Shown here in pieces: positions 47,165-60,882 of a stretch of 64,000 bases of DNA. Origin of the DNA: Gossypium raimondii (lineage: Eukaryota > Streptophyta > Magnoliopsida > Malvales > Malvaceae); NCBI RefSeq assembly GCF_025698545.1, contig NC_068572.1:4030001-4094000 (forward strand), read 5' to 3'. Below the pieces are notes generated by a model. That model did no database searches. It saw only the letters and a list, made by a program, of their open reading frames with translations, and was not told the DNA's origin. Made by a program: the position numbers and the translations under genes. Position 1 is the first letter of the stretch; each line of letters begins with the position of its first letter.

Positions 47165-50100
47165 CTTCTCAGTAATAATAATAACGTCCTCTTACTCGCC
47201 TACTATACTCTGTCAACTCTACCTTGCTTCTCTACGATTTCTGCGAGCTGTACTTTCAACCTCACTGTCAAATAATAATGGTCCCGACGGGTTTCTTCTA
47301 GTCATAAACTAAAGGAACCTGCTAGAAACAAATAAAAGAAAAGAAAATTTTGAATGCAAAAATTAAACTAATAATAAAAAACATAATAAAAATAAAAAAA
47401 TGGCTAAATTAATAAAAATTGAGTGTTCCTAATATTTTAGTCCCCGGCAACGGCGCCAAAAACTTGATGGTCACTAAACTAACTATAATTACGACAAAAG
47501 CAAGCGCACCTATCAAACAATAGTATAGCTATGGTGAGTAGGGAATATCGTATCCACAAAGACTAAAAGTACTAGTAATTATCGTTTTTCTATTATTTAG
47601 CCGATAAATTGAAGTGATTGTTTTTAATCTAAAATTACTAAACTAATCTAACTAAGAACGCAACAGAGAATGAAATAGCAAAATAATCGAAGATAACCAA
47701 TGGGATAAACAATACCCAAGAAAGAATCCACCTAGACTTCACATATTATTATGAATCTGAATTAAACGATTTATTCACTTGTGTCTTGATCCGTATAAAT
47801 CCTTAAATTATGTTAATATCTCTTTCGAGAGTAAGAACAACTGACTCTAGGTTGATTAATTAAAATCTCTTTCTAATTAAAACCCCTATTGTCGCATTAA
47901 CTCGATCTATAGATTCTCTTATTAGATTTGACTCTAATCCGGTAGATTTATGTCATCCTATTTCTAGGATTGCATGCAACTCCACTCAATTATGTTAGAT
48001 CTACTCCTAAATAGGGACTTTTGCTCCACTAAAATAAGCACATTAAACTTGAATTAATATCTCAGAAATATTAAAACAAGAAATAAACATACATAATTGA
48101 GAACAAGAATCAAGTATTTATCACGTAAATCAGAAATCAAATAATAAGATTCATCATAGGTTTCATCTTCCCTAGGTATCTAGGGAATTCAATTCATAAT
48201 CCTGAATGAAAACATCTCAAAGTTAGAATAACCACAAGACATAAAAAAATTCAATAAAACTTCGAAAAAAATTAAATGGAGATCTTCGGTCTTGAGGGAG
48301 ATCCGCTTCTGACTTGATTCCGATGGCGTTCTTCGACTACTTTCTTCGATCTTCTCTGAGTGCTCTCTTAGATCTTTTTCTAATTGATATTTATAAACTT
48401 TAGAATGCTCAAAAAGCCTAAAAATTGGGGTTTTCCGCGTGTTTGGGAAACAGTGTGCGATATCGACACGGGCTGGCACATGGGCGTGTGGTCAGCCCGT
48501 GTGGAAATGCCCAGGCCGTGTGGATCCTGAAAATAGCTCTATTCATTCGATTTTGGCTCGTTTTTCACTCCTTTCGCTCCCAAATGCTCTCCTAAATATA
48601 GAAACATGAATTTAAAGGATTAGGAGCATCAAATTCACTAATTTACATAATTAATCATCCAAAAATGCATTAAGAATGGGATTAAAATATGTTACTTTTA
48701 CAGCTTATCACTAATGATGCACTTGCATGCCAATATAATTACTTCGATTTATTAGATGATGCACTTAAAGTATCAATAGGACTATTTCCGTTTATTCGAT
48801 GATGCACTTATGTGTCAATATGATTACTTTGATTTATTCGATGATGCATTACGTGTGACAGTATAATTGCTTTGGTTCATACAATGATGCACATCGCGTG
48901 CCAGTATAATTGCTTCAACTTTCCTGATGATGCATTATGTGTACCAATATCTTTCCTTCGGTTTATCTGATAATGCAATGTGGTGTTAGATTGAAATGCA
49001 GGATGACGGATCTGCGTATCCAATTTGAGGCTGTGTTGGTTAGTAGAGTTACAAATGAATGAATTGTATAAATGTTATGTGAAGTGATATATGAATTTGA
49101 ATTGTAATAGTTGAAACAAATGGAAAACGGGCCCTAGGGATGAATTGAGTACGAATGAACTTATGAACTCGAAAATGATTGAAATGGTAACACAAGGTTG
49201 AGTATAAATATATGTATAAATGAGTTCAAAATGATGAATTTATACTTGTGAATTGAATGGTATGTTTAGATACTCCTGTGTTGAATTGAGTTGCAAAAAT
49301 GAATATGTACAACTTTAGTAAAAATGATAGTTTTGACATGAATAGGTAAATGAATTGGCATGCAAGATTGGTATAAGCATGACTATATGAGATTGAAAAT
49401 GTTTGACATAAATGGTATGAGATTGGGTTAGGAATTGAATATGTGCATTTTGCATAATTTTATTATATTGTCTTGAATCATAGATTTACCACTAACCATA
49501 TTTTTCAGCGTACAGTTTATTTTTCTCCGTGTGCAGGTAAAGTAGATTCCGGTAGTTTGAACAGTTGATCCAGTATCCAACAATCGATCCCCAACTCAAC
49601 AAAGTTCATATAAATTCTATTTTGTTCTAAGTTTGACATGTACCTTGGTTAAGTCGTATTTGATATAAAATTATGTTTAGATGCATTTATGGTTTTAAAG
49701 GTTAATGTATGAGCTTGGTTAATTGGATATGGCTTGTAAGGAGATTTAAATTGGGTTTGAAATGGTGTGATATGCTGCAATATTAATGGTCTTGGTGAAA
49801 TTGATATGAATGTATATGATTTGAAGGTATTGCAATAGATGGTTAGCTTATAAATAACCAAGCATTTGCATATTGTTGAAGAAGGCATTAAAGTATATGA
49901 AATGATGTTAAAGGATTGCATTTGTTGGCTAAAATATGAATGGAATGTGTTTAGAGTTTGATTGGAAAAATTATAGGTTGAAATCCATTTGAAATTGTAG
50001 AAATAGTATGTGACGTCGTGACGAGATCTGAATGCCATGGCACAATGCGACATCGAACTTTGGTCCTTGCGATGAGGCTTGACAGTATATTGCATTGTGA

Positions 50101-50365
50101 CAAGGAACCCCCTCAAGTCACGGCGTCAATCCTGTATTTTGAATTATTTACAATTTGGTCATATTTCTATCTTAGGTTAGCTTTAGGGCTTTCTTAAGCT
50201 CGTGTAAGATTCAGATATGATTGTATATCGTTTTGAATGAATATTTTGGTTGAATTTAATCATATAATAGTATAAATTGATTGAAAATTATTGTAGTTGC
50301 TCCGGCAATAAATGTGGCCTCCTATAACTCAGACTCAACGATTGAGTCGGGTATAGAATATTAGA

Positions 50366-52980
50366 ATTATCATTTTCAAGCTTAATCTCTCCAAACCCTT
50401 ATAATAATAACTTGACATGTACATAATAATTGAAGAATCTAAAGTGTGGACTAGCTTAATCAAGTTTAATTGATGATAAATCTATGAAAATTTCAAAGGA
50501 AAAAATTTCTTACCTTTGTTGATTATCGACCACAATTACTTTATTTGTGTTCTTCCTAAATTAGGATGGCAAAATGGATAAAGTGATATGTTTCACTCTC
50601 CCACTAATATTACCTATTTATACTTTGATTAATATATTTATTAAATTTAATTAAACTTTAATTAATGCTTATTGAATGGTTAAAACCAACTATTATTAGT
50701 GGCAATCCATCCACTCACCATGAATTCTTAATGGTTAAATAACCATGAAGCCCTTAAATAATTATCATATAAGTCCTCATTTATTTTCTAAATTAAAACT
50801 CAATAACAATTATATTTTTATAATTTAATCCCTATACTATAATTAACAATTTTCTCAGTTTATTAACTCGACCATTCACTAATATATTTTCAAATTAAAC
50901 ACGTAAATTCTTCTATTCATAATCTCACATATTCAATTTATGGAATTCGGTTTGTGAATTTTCTTTAGAGTTGTTACAATATATGTAATAGTTGTTTGAC
51001 AGTTAAATGAAATGATATAAAACAATAACAATAAGAACATAAAAAATGGTTAATATATGTGGAGGTACTTAAACTTGAAATTTTAACTTACTTAGTACTT
51101 AAATTTTTTTTCAGACCTAATTGGTACCTAAACTTACAAACTATAAACCAACTTGGTACTTTTTTTAGGTTCCTAACTAACACCGTTTATTTTTACAGAC
51201 CTAACCAATCCTTTCATGCCACGTGTATTAAAAGATAATCAGATTTTGAAATGTGTAATAAAAAAGATTTAATTTAAATTATTTTAAAATCAATAAATTA
51301 AATTACATAAAAAAAAAGCTCTTAATTTATTTCTTAATTTTTTCTACCCGCCCCCTTTCTTTCTCCCAAGTCCCTCACCACTCTTAATTCTGAAACCCCA
51401 TATCAATATATTTTTAGTTGATTCAACTGGTACTGGTTCAATTGTTGATTCAATCAGTTTTAATCGGTTCGGACTAGTCACCCTATCGATTCTCAGTCCA
51501 ACTAATCCGATCAATCAGTCCAATCCAATTCAAATAACATTGAAAAAACACATAATTTAATTATAATTAATATTTAAATATTACAGTCTAAAACATTTTT
51601 TCTCGAATAATTAAAAATATATTTAAAAGTATCCATCAACATGTTTTGACAAAGCAATGAAGAATTTTTATATTCTTTAATAATTTTAAAATTTTTAATA
51701 ATATTTACATGGTTTTATAATTTTATTTTTAGGTATAATGACTTATTTGATCTTTCAATTTAAAAAAAATCATTTTAGCTATCCATTTAATTTTTCATCT
51801 CTTTTAACCTTTAAATTTGTATTGTTTATCAAATCATCCTAAAATGAATGGTAAAGTTAACGCGTATTAACTTTGTTGACGTGACATCAACATGGCAATC
51901 CACATGTATACCATATTAGCAATTAATTAATTTTAAAAAATTTAAAAATTAAAAAATATTTTATAATTTTATATTATTTTTAATAATTTTAATTTTAAAA
52001 GAATAAATAATTGTTTATGTGACATCCGTGTGAAAATCTATGTGTATGTCACATTAACAAAGTTAACAAAATTAAATTTTTCATCCATTTTGAAATAAAT
52101 TGACAAACAACACAAGTTTAAATGTTTTAAAAATAAAAATTTAAATAAAATTTAAAGAATTTTTAAAATAAAAACAAAATAAATTATTATACCTTTTAAT
52201 TAATTATTAACGTCGCATATAAAATAAAATAATGTCACACCAATAATATATACATGCATGTGACATCCACGTGGGTAAATTAACAGCATCATTAACTTTT
52301 AATAAGATGGTATAGTCAACATTTTAGATGACGGTACTTAAAAAATAATATTTTAATTAAAAGAGTGGTGACCACACCCTTTTTCACCTGTACTTTTTAT
52401 TTTTATATTTTATAATTTTATAATTTAATTTAATTTTATAAAAATAATTGAGTTGTTTTATTTTTATAATTTTAAATTTTAATATTTTATAAGTATATTT
52501 TTAATATTTAGAATAATTACCGAGTTGATAATGTAAGCGTTGAAAATATAATGTATTCTTTTGATGACTAAATACGTTTTAATAGTAGAGTGACTTAACG
52601 AAAGTAATGTAAATTAACCAAATAAATTTGATGACCAAAATAGGAACTCGCTAAAAATTTGAGTGACTATTTAAATAGTTTACCCTAATGTTTTTATGTT
52701 AATTTTATTAAAATTTATCAATTTGTTCATTATTTTAAATATTCAAATTTTAAAATGATAAAAAATATGTAAATAAAACAAAATTATAAGAACTATAAAA
52801 TATAAATATAAAACTAAAAATTTATAAAAGGGTGTCGCCAAAATATTGTTATTATTTATTTATTATTAAAATATTATTTTTATAGATCTAGTAAATATTT
52901 AAATAAAAATCATATTTATTTTAAAAAACAAAATAAAAAATTGTTTATTTAAAATAAAATCACGTGTTTTGTAAAATATA
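50366..52980. other. AT-rich intergenic DNA upstream of AOC-C
   Basis: Decayed repeats including 'ggtacttaaacttg...' blocks (about 51,065-51,180) and an imperfect foldback around 51,735-52,140 ('aaagttaacgcg' against 'acaaagttaacaaaatt'). No gene was recognised. Confidence 0.4.
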
Positions 52981-53079
52981 CAAAATCTAACGCGCCACCC
53001 CTCCTTTTTCACATGTGAAGACTGCTTTGAGGGAAAGACTTTTTATTATTATAAATATATATAAATCCATCAATCCCTC

Positions 53080-53127
53080 CACGTGTGATTTCACCGTCCA
53101 CCAACGTTACCACTTTTCTATATAAAT
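53080..53127 (+). promoter_or_regulatory. AOC-C core promoter: G-box and TATA box
   Basis: CACGTG at 53080-53085, a CACCGTCCACCAAC box and TATAAAT at 53121-53127 keep the order and spacing of copies A and B. Homology with the AOC-B upstream region reaches back to 'tacaaaatctaacgc' near 52,980. The promoter therefore looks preserved even though exon 1 is nearly gone. Confidence 0.6.
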
Positions 53128-53223
53128 CTACTTCCACTCTTCCTCATTTTCTCAACAATATCCTCCACTTTCCTTCTCTCCAAACACAATTCACTAAAGC
53201 AAAAACAGCTAGAAGAAGAAGGA

Positions 53224-53962
53224 ATGGCCGCCTCGGGTAAATATAATTTCCAATTTTCCCAGTTCTGAAAGAAACCCATCCATTTTTTACATTCATATTT
53301 TCGATTTGATGATTTGTCTCTTTGGGGTGATCATGTTTAATATTTCTGGGGTTTTGTGCTTGTTTCAGATAAAGTTCAAGAACTGCATGTATATGAGATG
53401 AATGAAAGAGATCGTGGTAGTCCAGCTTACCTTCGTTTAAGTCAGAAACCTGTTAACTCACTTGGTGATATTGTCCCTTTTAGCAACAAAGTAAGTTTTT
53501 TTTTTTCTGAATTAATTTATCGAATTAACCAAATAGTTAGTGATATATATGTAATTACAGATATATAGGGGAGATTTGGAGAAACGGATAGGAATAACAG
53601 CAGGGATGTGTATATTGATAGAGCATAAACCCGAACTGAAAGGTGACCGCTACGAAGCCATCTTCAGCTTTTACTTCGGAGACTACGGTCACATAGCGGT
53701 GCAGGGACCTTACTTGACTTACCAGGACTCGTATCTCGCTATTACTGGTGGATCTGGCATTTTTGAAGGTGTCTCTGGTCAGGTCAAGCTCCACCAAATC
53801 GTCTTCCCCTTTAAGATTTTCTACACTTTCTATTTGAAGGGAATTGGTGAACTCCCAGAAGAGCTGCTTTGCAAGCCGGTTGACCCACACCCAGCTGTTG
53901 AAGCCGCTCCGGCTGCTAAGGCTTGCGAGCCACATGCCGCCATTGCAAATTTCACTAATTAA
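53224..53962 (+). CDS. AOC: Allene oxide cyclase copy C, lacking the transit peptide
   Basis: Exons 53224-53236, 53369-53490 and 53561-53962 join in frame to 178 residues. Exon 1 is only 13 bp (Met-Ala-Ala-Ser plus one base) and is spliced to the standard exon 2, giving [20 protein letters not shown]. Copy D starts [10 protein letters not shown] and has a 214-bp exon 1, so copy C reads as an in-frame loss of nearly the whole transit peptide, with both the start and the splice donor kept. The barrel is complete and highly similar to the others ([44 protein letters not shown]). AOC normally acts in plastids, so this product should be cytosolic unless another targeting signal exists. An undetected upstream exon is possible, but the conserved promoter and leader run straight into this ATG. 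Confidence 0.88.
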
Positions 53963-53999
53963 ATAAATTATGAATCTTATGTAATTTTAAATCCAAAGG

Positions 54000-55150
54000 T
54001 GTTAGTATTTTTATTTTCATTTTAATATTTTGTACCTTTATAAGAGGATATCATTAAATTGTTATTTCTTATTATTTTCGTGGATATTTCTGTTAGTGGT
54101 CCTCACTATTACCAACATGAATCACATCCATCCCTTTCCATCAATGAATAACTTCTCTAAAAAAATCATGGAGACTTGTCATAGAAAGAAGGGTGTCTAG
54201 TATAAATTATTATAAACGTGTTAAGCATTCTGTTTTTTTTGTGAGAACAAATAAAATTATTACAAAGCTCTATCAAGATCCTCGTTGATGTCCAAAGCCA
54301 CTTTAGCAATATAATTAACTTTTGGATTCCTTTCACGGGAAGATATTCAAACTTTTTTTGACTAATGTCCAGAAAATCCTGTTGAATACGTTAGACAAGT
54401 GCTAAGGAAGATGCCTATAACCTGAATAGCTTCCTGACTATCTATTTTAATTCGATATAATTGAATTAATGTTGGATGAAATAATTTGATAATTGATAGA
54501 TAATAAATGATATAATTCTAATATAAAACTAAGAAAATAAATTATTCAAATCTTATTGATAATAAATATATTTTAGAAAAAATTATATATATTAGAATAT
54601 TTTGCTCAACACTATTATGATGTTGTAGGTTTTTCATTTATGGCCAAACACGCAGCGCTAGATATCATATTGAAAAATATTGTTGTGGTGGGAACAATAA
54701 AGTTGAAGTGAGTGGCACCACTTCAATATGAGTTGTCAAATTTTAATAATTAAAGGTTTTTACATTTTACATGTAAAAAATATGGAAGGAGGAATTTGAA
54801 TTCATTACAAATGAAGAGACTCCTAGGTTTTCACATACAAATAGCAAAGCACATAGAAAAGACAAATTAATAAAGTGATATGACTGCTTGGTGGAGAGTC
54901 AAGTCATATTGAAAAAGAGTAAACTATACCTGAATTAGGCTTCCATTATCGAAAGAAAGATGGATAGATTTATAACGTCAAAACATAGAGAGACAACCAT
55001 CAAAGTGAACAAGTCACCCCTCGATGATGATGGAAACATCATTGTTGACCTGAAACTATAAATGTTAAGAACAAATAAATTGTTGAGAGTTAGTTTGTGT
55101 AATCTTATTGATTCAATGAAAAAAAAACATACATTCTCTCTCTTTTTTGT
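54000..55150. other. AT-rich intergenic DNA between AOC-C and the copia fossil
   Basis: No gene recognised. The last few hundred bases may be a worn copia LTR, since they end 'gttaatccaaca' followed by 'taataattgagccaag', which resembles a tRNA-Met primer site. Confidence 0.3.
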
Positions 55151-56079
55151 TCTTTCACCACCAGCGATTGGTCTCCTATCAGTTAATCCAACATAATAAT
55201 TGAGCCAAGAAAAATTTTGGATCTCTTCTTCTGATAAGTTTTCTCTAGTTCTGTTTTCTTTAGTTTTTGTGATTCTTATGAATTATTGGTTAGAGTTTTC
55301 TTGTTTCTTTGTTATTTCTTGAAATGGTCAATGATCAAGATTCTGTACTTCCATTGATTTCAATCATCCATTTGATACACCGAGTTCTCTTTTAGTATCC
55401 CATTAGCTTTTGGGATTTGAGAAATATAGCATTTGGAGTCGTTCCATACGCATAACATTGTTAGCAAAGAACAATTTGGGGTTTGTAGATGGTTTTTGCA
55501 AGAAAGGTTATTTCCCTTCTAGGTTACAATATCAATATGAAAGATGCAAAGCTATAGTATTATCTTGGATTCTTAACACTATTTGTAAGGAACTTTCTAC
55601 TGGTATAGTATTTGTTTCTAGTATAGCACTGGTTTGACCAGATCTTAAAAAGAGGTATGACAAATTTGATGGTTCTTGGGGGGTTTTTTTTCTTCATGGA
55701 GAGATTGATATCATGTTAAAGGTGTTTCTTCTATTTCCACTTATTTTACAGAGTTGTGACTTCTTTAGGGTGAGTACAATGCCTTAGTCTCATTTTCTAC
55801 TTGTAATTGTGACTTATCTCGTAAAAATGCCCAACACTTGCTACAACAATGATTGTTTCAATTTTTGACAGGATTAAATAAAACATATTCAACTGTTAGG
55901 AGTCAAATATTGTTAATGCAGACCCTGTCATCGATCATTCAATCATACTTGATGATTGTTCAGGACAAAGCTCAACAACATGTGTTAGAGTCAGTTATGA
56001 TTAATAAACATATTGATCTTTCGTAATTTAATACATTAAATTGGGCTATCCATTACACTAGTCTTTTCTTTACTTTTGC

Positions 56080-57545
56080 CGATTTTTAGCTTTTGTTATT
56101 AATAAATAGTTTTATTAGTTTTATTCCCTTTTGAGACCCACATTGGCCAAATGGTGCTATGGGGACCTAACAATATGATTGAGTTGATATGGGAAATTGA
56201 TAATGGCCCGAGCTTGAGGAAATCGTCATTTAGAGTGGGTATCGTGACACTGAGATCATGGAAGCCATAATACCCCTAAAAGTGCTGAAGTGAAGAAAAT
56301 TGAGGTCAACTCCAATGATGTCGTGACACAAATGAGTGGGTGTCGCGACACCGAGACCCCCAAGATACACAAGTTCTCCATGGTTTTAGGTGTCGCGACA
56401 CTGCTGCCTGACTGGTGAAAAACTGTCGAGGCAATTTTATGCCAAAACAAGCTTAAGTTTTTTTTTCCATTTAAGGGCAAAATGGTCAATCTTAGGTTAA
56501 ATGTTAGTAGATTATAAATAATACCTTATAAGCTTTTCAAGATATATATTTTTTGTAGCTGAACATATTTCTTTAGTTTCATAGTTTTATGTTAGGTTTC
56601 TTTTTCTTTTCTTTTCTTTTCATTTTTAGATTAGGTTTTATCTTTTCTTTTAGAATAGATTTTATATTTATTGTTTTATTTCTTCCTTCTTGTTGAAGAT
56701 TATGCAAAGGGAGATTATCAAACTCTTTGGCTTTATTGGATTTCCATTAATTGAAAGATCATTTTCTTAAACTCTTTACTTTTATTATATATATATATCA
56801 CGTGCTTAATAAAATACTTGTTTAAAATTTAAGTTTGATTATGTGTTACATTGGTTGATGGTTGGTTGCTTGGTTATTTATTAGTTTAAGTTAATATTTA
56901 TTCTTGTCTTGATTAATTGATTGTTCGATTATATCGAAATGCTTATTACACTAGAATTGACACCTCTAGTGGAAAATCTAGATAAACGAGATCGAAAGGA
57001 GAGTTTATCATTTGATAGTTCAATATAATTGTGCTAAATAGTGAGACTGAGAGGAGATCTGGATGTCTAAGTGAGATCAAAAGGAAAACCTATGTGGTAT
57101 CTTTTAGTCTAGGATGAGACCGATAGGAGATTCTTAGCTAAGAGTGACAAACAATATAACAACTTAGGTTTATTAGCTTAGTTAGTGATTAACGAACCAA
57201 TTGACCATCGTTTTATCATTTAAGTTGTTCAAAATAATAGGGAAGAAAATTAGATTAGCTAGTTTAATTGATAATTTAAATTTAGTTTATAAACAATTTT
57301 ATATTTGAATTTGCACTAATAAATTTCGATTTGATTAGATTAGTAATTGATTAACTTATAGTTAGCTTGATAAACACATTTACCAATTTGGCAATTCCTT
57401 GGGTTCAATCCTTGAAATACTCTATGTGTGCCATTGTAACACATATAAATATTACAACTAATTTGTCACACTTGCAGTAAAGTCGCTTTTAAATTCTAAA
57501 GTTGTGTGTTGATTTATAGTGCACCAGGGCGCGGCCACTTACTGC
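56080..57545. mobile_element. Unexplained insert in the copia gag, perhaps another LTR (fossil)
   Basis: The sequence between two recognisable gag segments has no coding content. It contains 'gtgtcgcgacac' palindromes (about 56,310-56,405), which I have seen in cotton gypsy LTRs. Clear ends or a target duplication could not be assigned. Confidence 0.35.
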
Positions 57546-58537
57546 CTTATATTCCTCTAATGTGCAACATATGGGTCCTAAGAAGAAATTTACTGGTGTT
57601 TATGATCACTACAAGATTAAGGGGCATAAATGGGAATTTTGTTACAAGTTGATTTGGTATCCACATAATTCAAGTTTACAAAACGAAAAAAATAAAACAA
57701 TGTCTCAACAAATAATGTTTCAGCTTCTAAACCTTCCTCTAGTTCTATAGTTCAGCCACACTGTCAGGCTCTAGTCTTTACTCCGAAGTAGTACTAGCAG
57801 ATTTTGGGGTTGTTAAGCAAGGAACCTCTTGTTGAAGTAGTTGCACATATGGCAAGCACAACTTCTGACTTTGCACCCTTTTCACTTGAGTGGATCCTAG
57901 ATACAATAGCCACTAACCACGTGATTTTTAATCTTCATTGCTTGAAATCTCCTGTTACTTGTGCTTTTAACTCCTTATTTGTTCAATTGCCAAATGTAAA
58001 ATCTACCTTTATAACACATATTGGTAACTTTACTTTTGCTCCTCATAATACTTTTACCAACATTCTTTATGTCCTAGACTTCGATTACAATTTGCTATCC
58101 ATTTCACAGTTAACCCATGATCTCCATTGTTTTGTTTCTTTTTACACATGACTTTTGTTTATTACAAGACCTTTACAGTGGCAAGATGAAGAGGATTGGT
58201 AGGGAACGAGGAGGTCTCTATATTCTGTCACCATAATAAGATTGTTTTACCTCACCACAACCTTCTACTTCATCTTTTTTTTTCTTTTTTAAGTGTTCAT
58301 GATACTTCATCTCTTTGGCTTGCACGGATGGGTCAAGCTCCATTGCCCAAATTGAATAAAATGTCCCAATTACGTTGTAAGTTGGTGGAAAACAACCATG
58401 TTACTCAGTTTCTAATATGTCCTTTAGCAAAACAGTCACGTTTACATTTTCCTATTAGTTTGCCTCGTGCTGAATCACATTTTACCCTTGTTCACATTGA
58501 CCTATGGGGACTGTATAGAGTGTCTACACATAATGAT

Positions 58538-60882
58538 TGTAATGGCCCAAATTTAAGGTTATCGGAATAGTGGTTTCAAGACCACAAATTCGATGAGAAA
58601 AAATTTGTTTTTATTATATTTCTATCACCTACAATTTCACGGAAAAATTTCGTGAAAATTTCGTTCAAAAATTTTGACGTTTGGGCACTCAATTTAGTCA
58701 AAAGGACTAAATTGTAAAAAGTGAAAAAGTTGAGTTCTATATGTTAGAGGTGTCCAATTGATATGAAATTTTAAATTGGAGGTATTTCTATGGTAATTAG
58801 ACCATTGGTTAAGTTGGTGGACAAAAATGGACATGGTTAGGCATGTTTCCAAAGTTTTTCATTAAGGGTATTTTTGTCATTTAGTTATTAAAATAAATTA
58901 AAAACAAAATTAAAAGCTAATTTTTGATCATCTTCTTCATTAGGCCGAATTTAGCAAAAGGGTGAAGCCATAGTTAGGGTTTTCAAGCTTCCAAGCTCCA
59001 TAATCAAGAAGAACGAAACTCGAGGTTAGACAAAGGAAAGAATAAAGTTGAAAGCTAAGTTGGTGAATTTGGCTATATTTCGTACCGAGGTAAGTTTACG
59101 GTAAATAAATGCAATATTTTGATAATTATTATTAATGCTGTTATTTTTCAGCAATTATGTATTTATTTCATGAAAATATCTAATGTTAACTCAAGTATGA
59201 GATGATAGAGAATCAGTGTTAAAAAGCACCGTTGAAACATGAGGAATGTATTGGATACAAATGTCATGACATTTGGGTAAAGAGATTCCATGTAAGACCA
59301 TGTCTGGGACATGGCATTGGCATCATTGAGATTATGAGAGGTCCCATGTAAGACCATGTCTGGGACATGGCGTTGGCATCGAGATGAGAGGTCTCATATA
59401 AGACCATGTCTGGGACATGGCATTGGCATCGAGATGAGAGGTCCCCCGTAAGACCATGTCTGGGACATGGCATGGGCACCGATATGCGAACATCCCATGT
59501 AAGACCATGTCTGGGACATGGCATGGGCACCGATATGAGAACATCCCATGTAAGACGATGTCTAGGACATGGCTTTGGCATGTTATTATCAGAAAAGACC
59601 CAAGTATCCTTATTATTCCAACGTGGCTCAACGGGCTAGTAAACGAATCATGTTAATGAAAGTTCATTTAAAAGCATAAATGGCAAGCTCAGATGAGTTA
59701 TAAGAGTTAAGAACTTACTTTATTATCAATTGATACTCAATGTTTCAGCAAGAGAAGAATAAGTTACGATCATGAATTAACTAAGTAAACCAGCAAGAGA
59801 ACGAGAATGAGATTAAATAAAGAGTAAACTAGAGATCTTGACATTTGAGTTTAATTATTTGTGTTAAATGTTGTTATTTATTTGCTAGTAAACTTACTAA
59901 GCTTTATGCTTACTTCTTTTATTTTTCTTTCTCTTATAGTATTGTAAAGCTACTTTCGAGAACTTAAAGACGTCGGAGATCGTCCACACTATCAACGACA
60001 ACAACTCGGTATTTTATGATGAACCATGTTTGGGTTATGGCATGTATAGGGACTTAGTTATTTTGAATGTTTGTATTTATGATTTTGATAAAGAATGATA
60101 TGTAAGTATTTGATGATGAATGGTTGTTAAAATGGCTAAGTATGAAGGTGTTTGTTGTTACAAATGTTTAGGTGATAAATCATGCATAGAAATCATGAAA
60201 GAGTAAAATTTGCAAAGAAACATATTTCAAGCAGCAACAGTGACGTGACTTTGAAAAATCACCTAGGATAGTATAAAATGAATTGGAAGGTGAATGATAT
60301 ATAGAATTAAAGATTATTTAGTCTACTTTCATAGAAAAATAATGGTGTAGTAAAATGAATTTTATATTTTAAGATATGTGAATTTTAGTGATACAGGGTC
60401 AGAACTATTTTTGGAGTCCTCTTTTCGAGTTTAGAAAATCATTAAAAATCATAAAAAATGTTTATGAGTTGTAGTTTATATGTCTAGATTCCTTATTGAG
60501 TATATTTTCTGTAGAAAGAAGTGAGAATGAAAATCCTACAATGAGAAAGCTTATTTTTAATGACAAGAGGTCAGGATAGTCGAGTGGTGAAATAAGGGAG
60601 ACTTTAACTAATAAACTGTACTAATTGGCTGAACCAAAAATTCTGAAAAATTTATGGTAAGAAGACATATGAGTCTAGTTTTAGGGAAAATTTATGGATT
60701 TAAATTTAGAATTTCGTAGCTCGAGTTATAACTAAATTAGTAACTGCTGCGCAAGTGGACAGCTTTGTTGTGAATAGTGAAATTAATTTCAAAGGTAAAA
60801 TTTTATGCCCCAAATTTTTAAGTTAAGTAAAGTAATGCCTCGAGCTCGACTCCGGAAACGGTCTCGGGTAAGGGGTGTTACA
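58538..60882. mobile_element. Solo LTR, fossil, inserted in copia pol
   Basis: It begins TGTAATGGCCCAAATTT and ends AAGGGGTGTTACA. Perfect 5-bp repeats ATGAT flank it at 58533-58537 and 60883-60887. Copia integrase sequence resumes on either side. It has no coding domains, looks whole as a solo LTR of 2,345 bp, and carries a tandem array. Clean ends point to a recent origin. Confidence 0.88.
59280..59585. repeat. Six-copy palindromic minisatellite inside the solo LTR
   Basis: Units of 50-55 bp start near 59298, 59353, 59403, 59453, 59504 and 59555. Each contains the near-perfect palindrome CCATGTCTGGGACATGG. The last copy has drifted most. The open frames running through this array are products of the repeat, not genes. 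Confidence 0.85.

Larger units (their letters stand above)
38860..48710 (-). mobile_element. Ty3/gypsy LTR retrotransposon, fossil, incomplete
   Basis: LTRs lie at 38860-40077 and 47465-48710; both begin TGATGGTCACTAAACTAAC and end CTTATCA. Flanks are CCAAT and CTAAT. A primer-binding-site-like TGGCGCCGTTGCCGGGGA (complement of 47441-47458) sits 6 bp inside the right LTR, so the element reads on the minus strand. Recognisable parts in order are gag, a zinc-knuckle-poor gag tail, protease, an integrase C-terminal piece, and a downstream ORF with the putative plant transposon protein domain. It is broken: only part of pol is recognisable and several interruptions exist. In one aligned stretch of about 235 bp the LTRs differ at about 4%, suggesting an age of the order of 1-3 million years at usual plant rates. 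Confidence 0.85.
37913..50365. mobile_element. Old solo LTR, fossil, split by a gypsy element
   Basis: It begins TGTAACGACCCAAAAG at 37913 and appears to end near 50365 after 'gattgagtcgggtata', with 5-bp flanks GTTAT and ATTAT (4 of 5). Without the nested gypsy element (38,860-48,710) it is about 2.6 kb. It contains a decayed tandem array around 'gatgatgcacttatgtg' (about 38,810-38,860 and 48,711-48,990), into which the gypsy element inserted. Worn ends suggest it is older than the nested element. No coding domains remain. Confidence 0.55.

Noticed and set aside
59264-59656. Overlapping open frames with repeated 'MPCPRHGLTWD' or 'MSGTWHGHRY' peptides
   Set aside because: These are translations of a palindromic minisatellite in a solo LTR. 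The reading is open on both strands because of the repeat, not selection.
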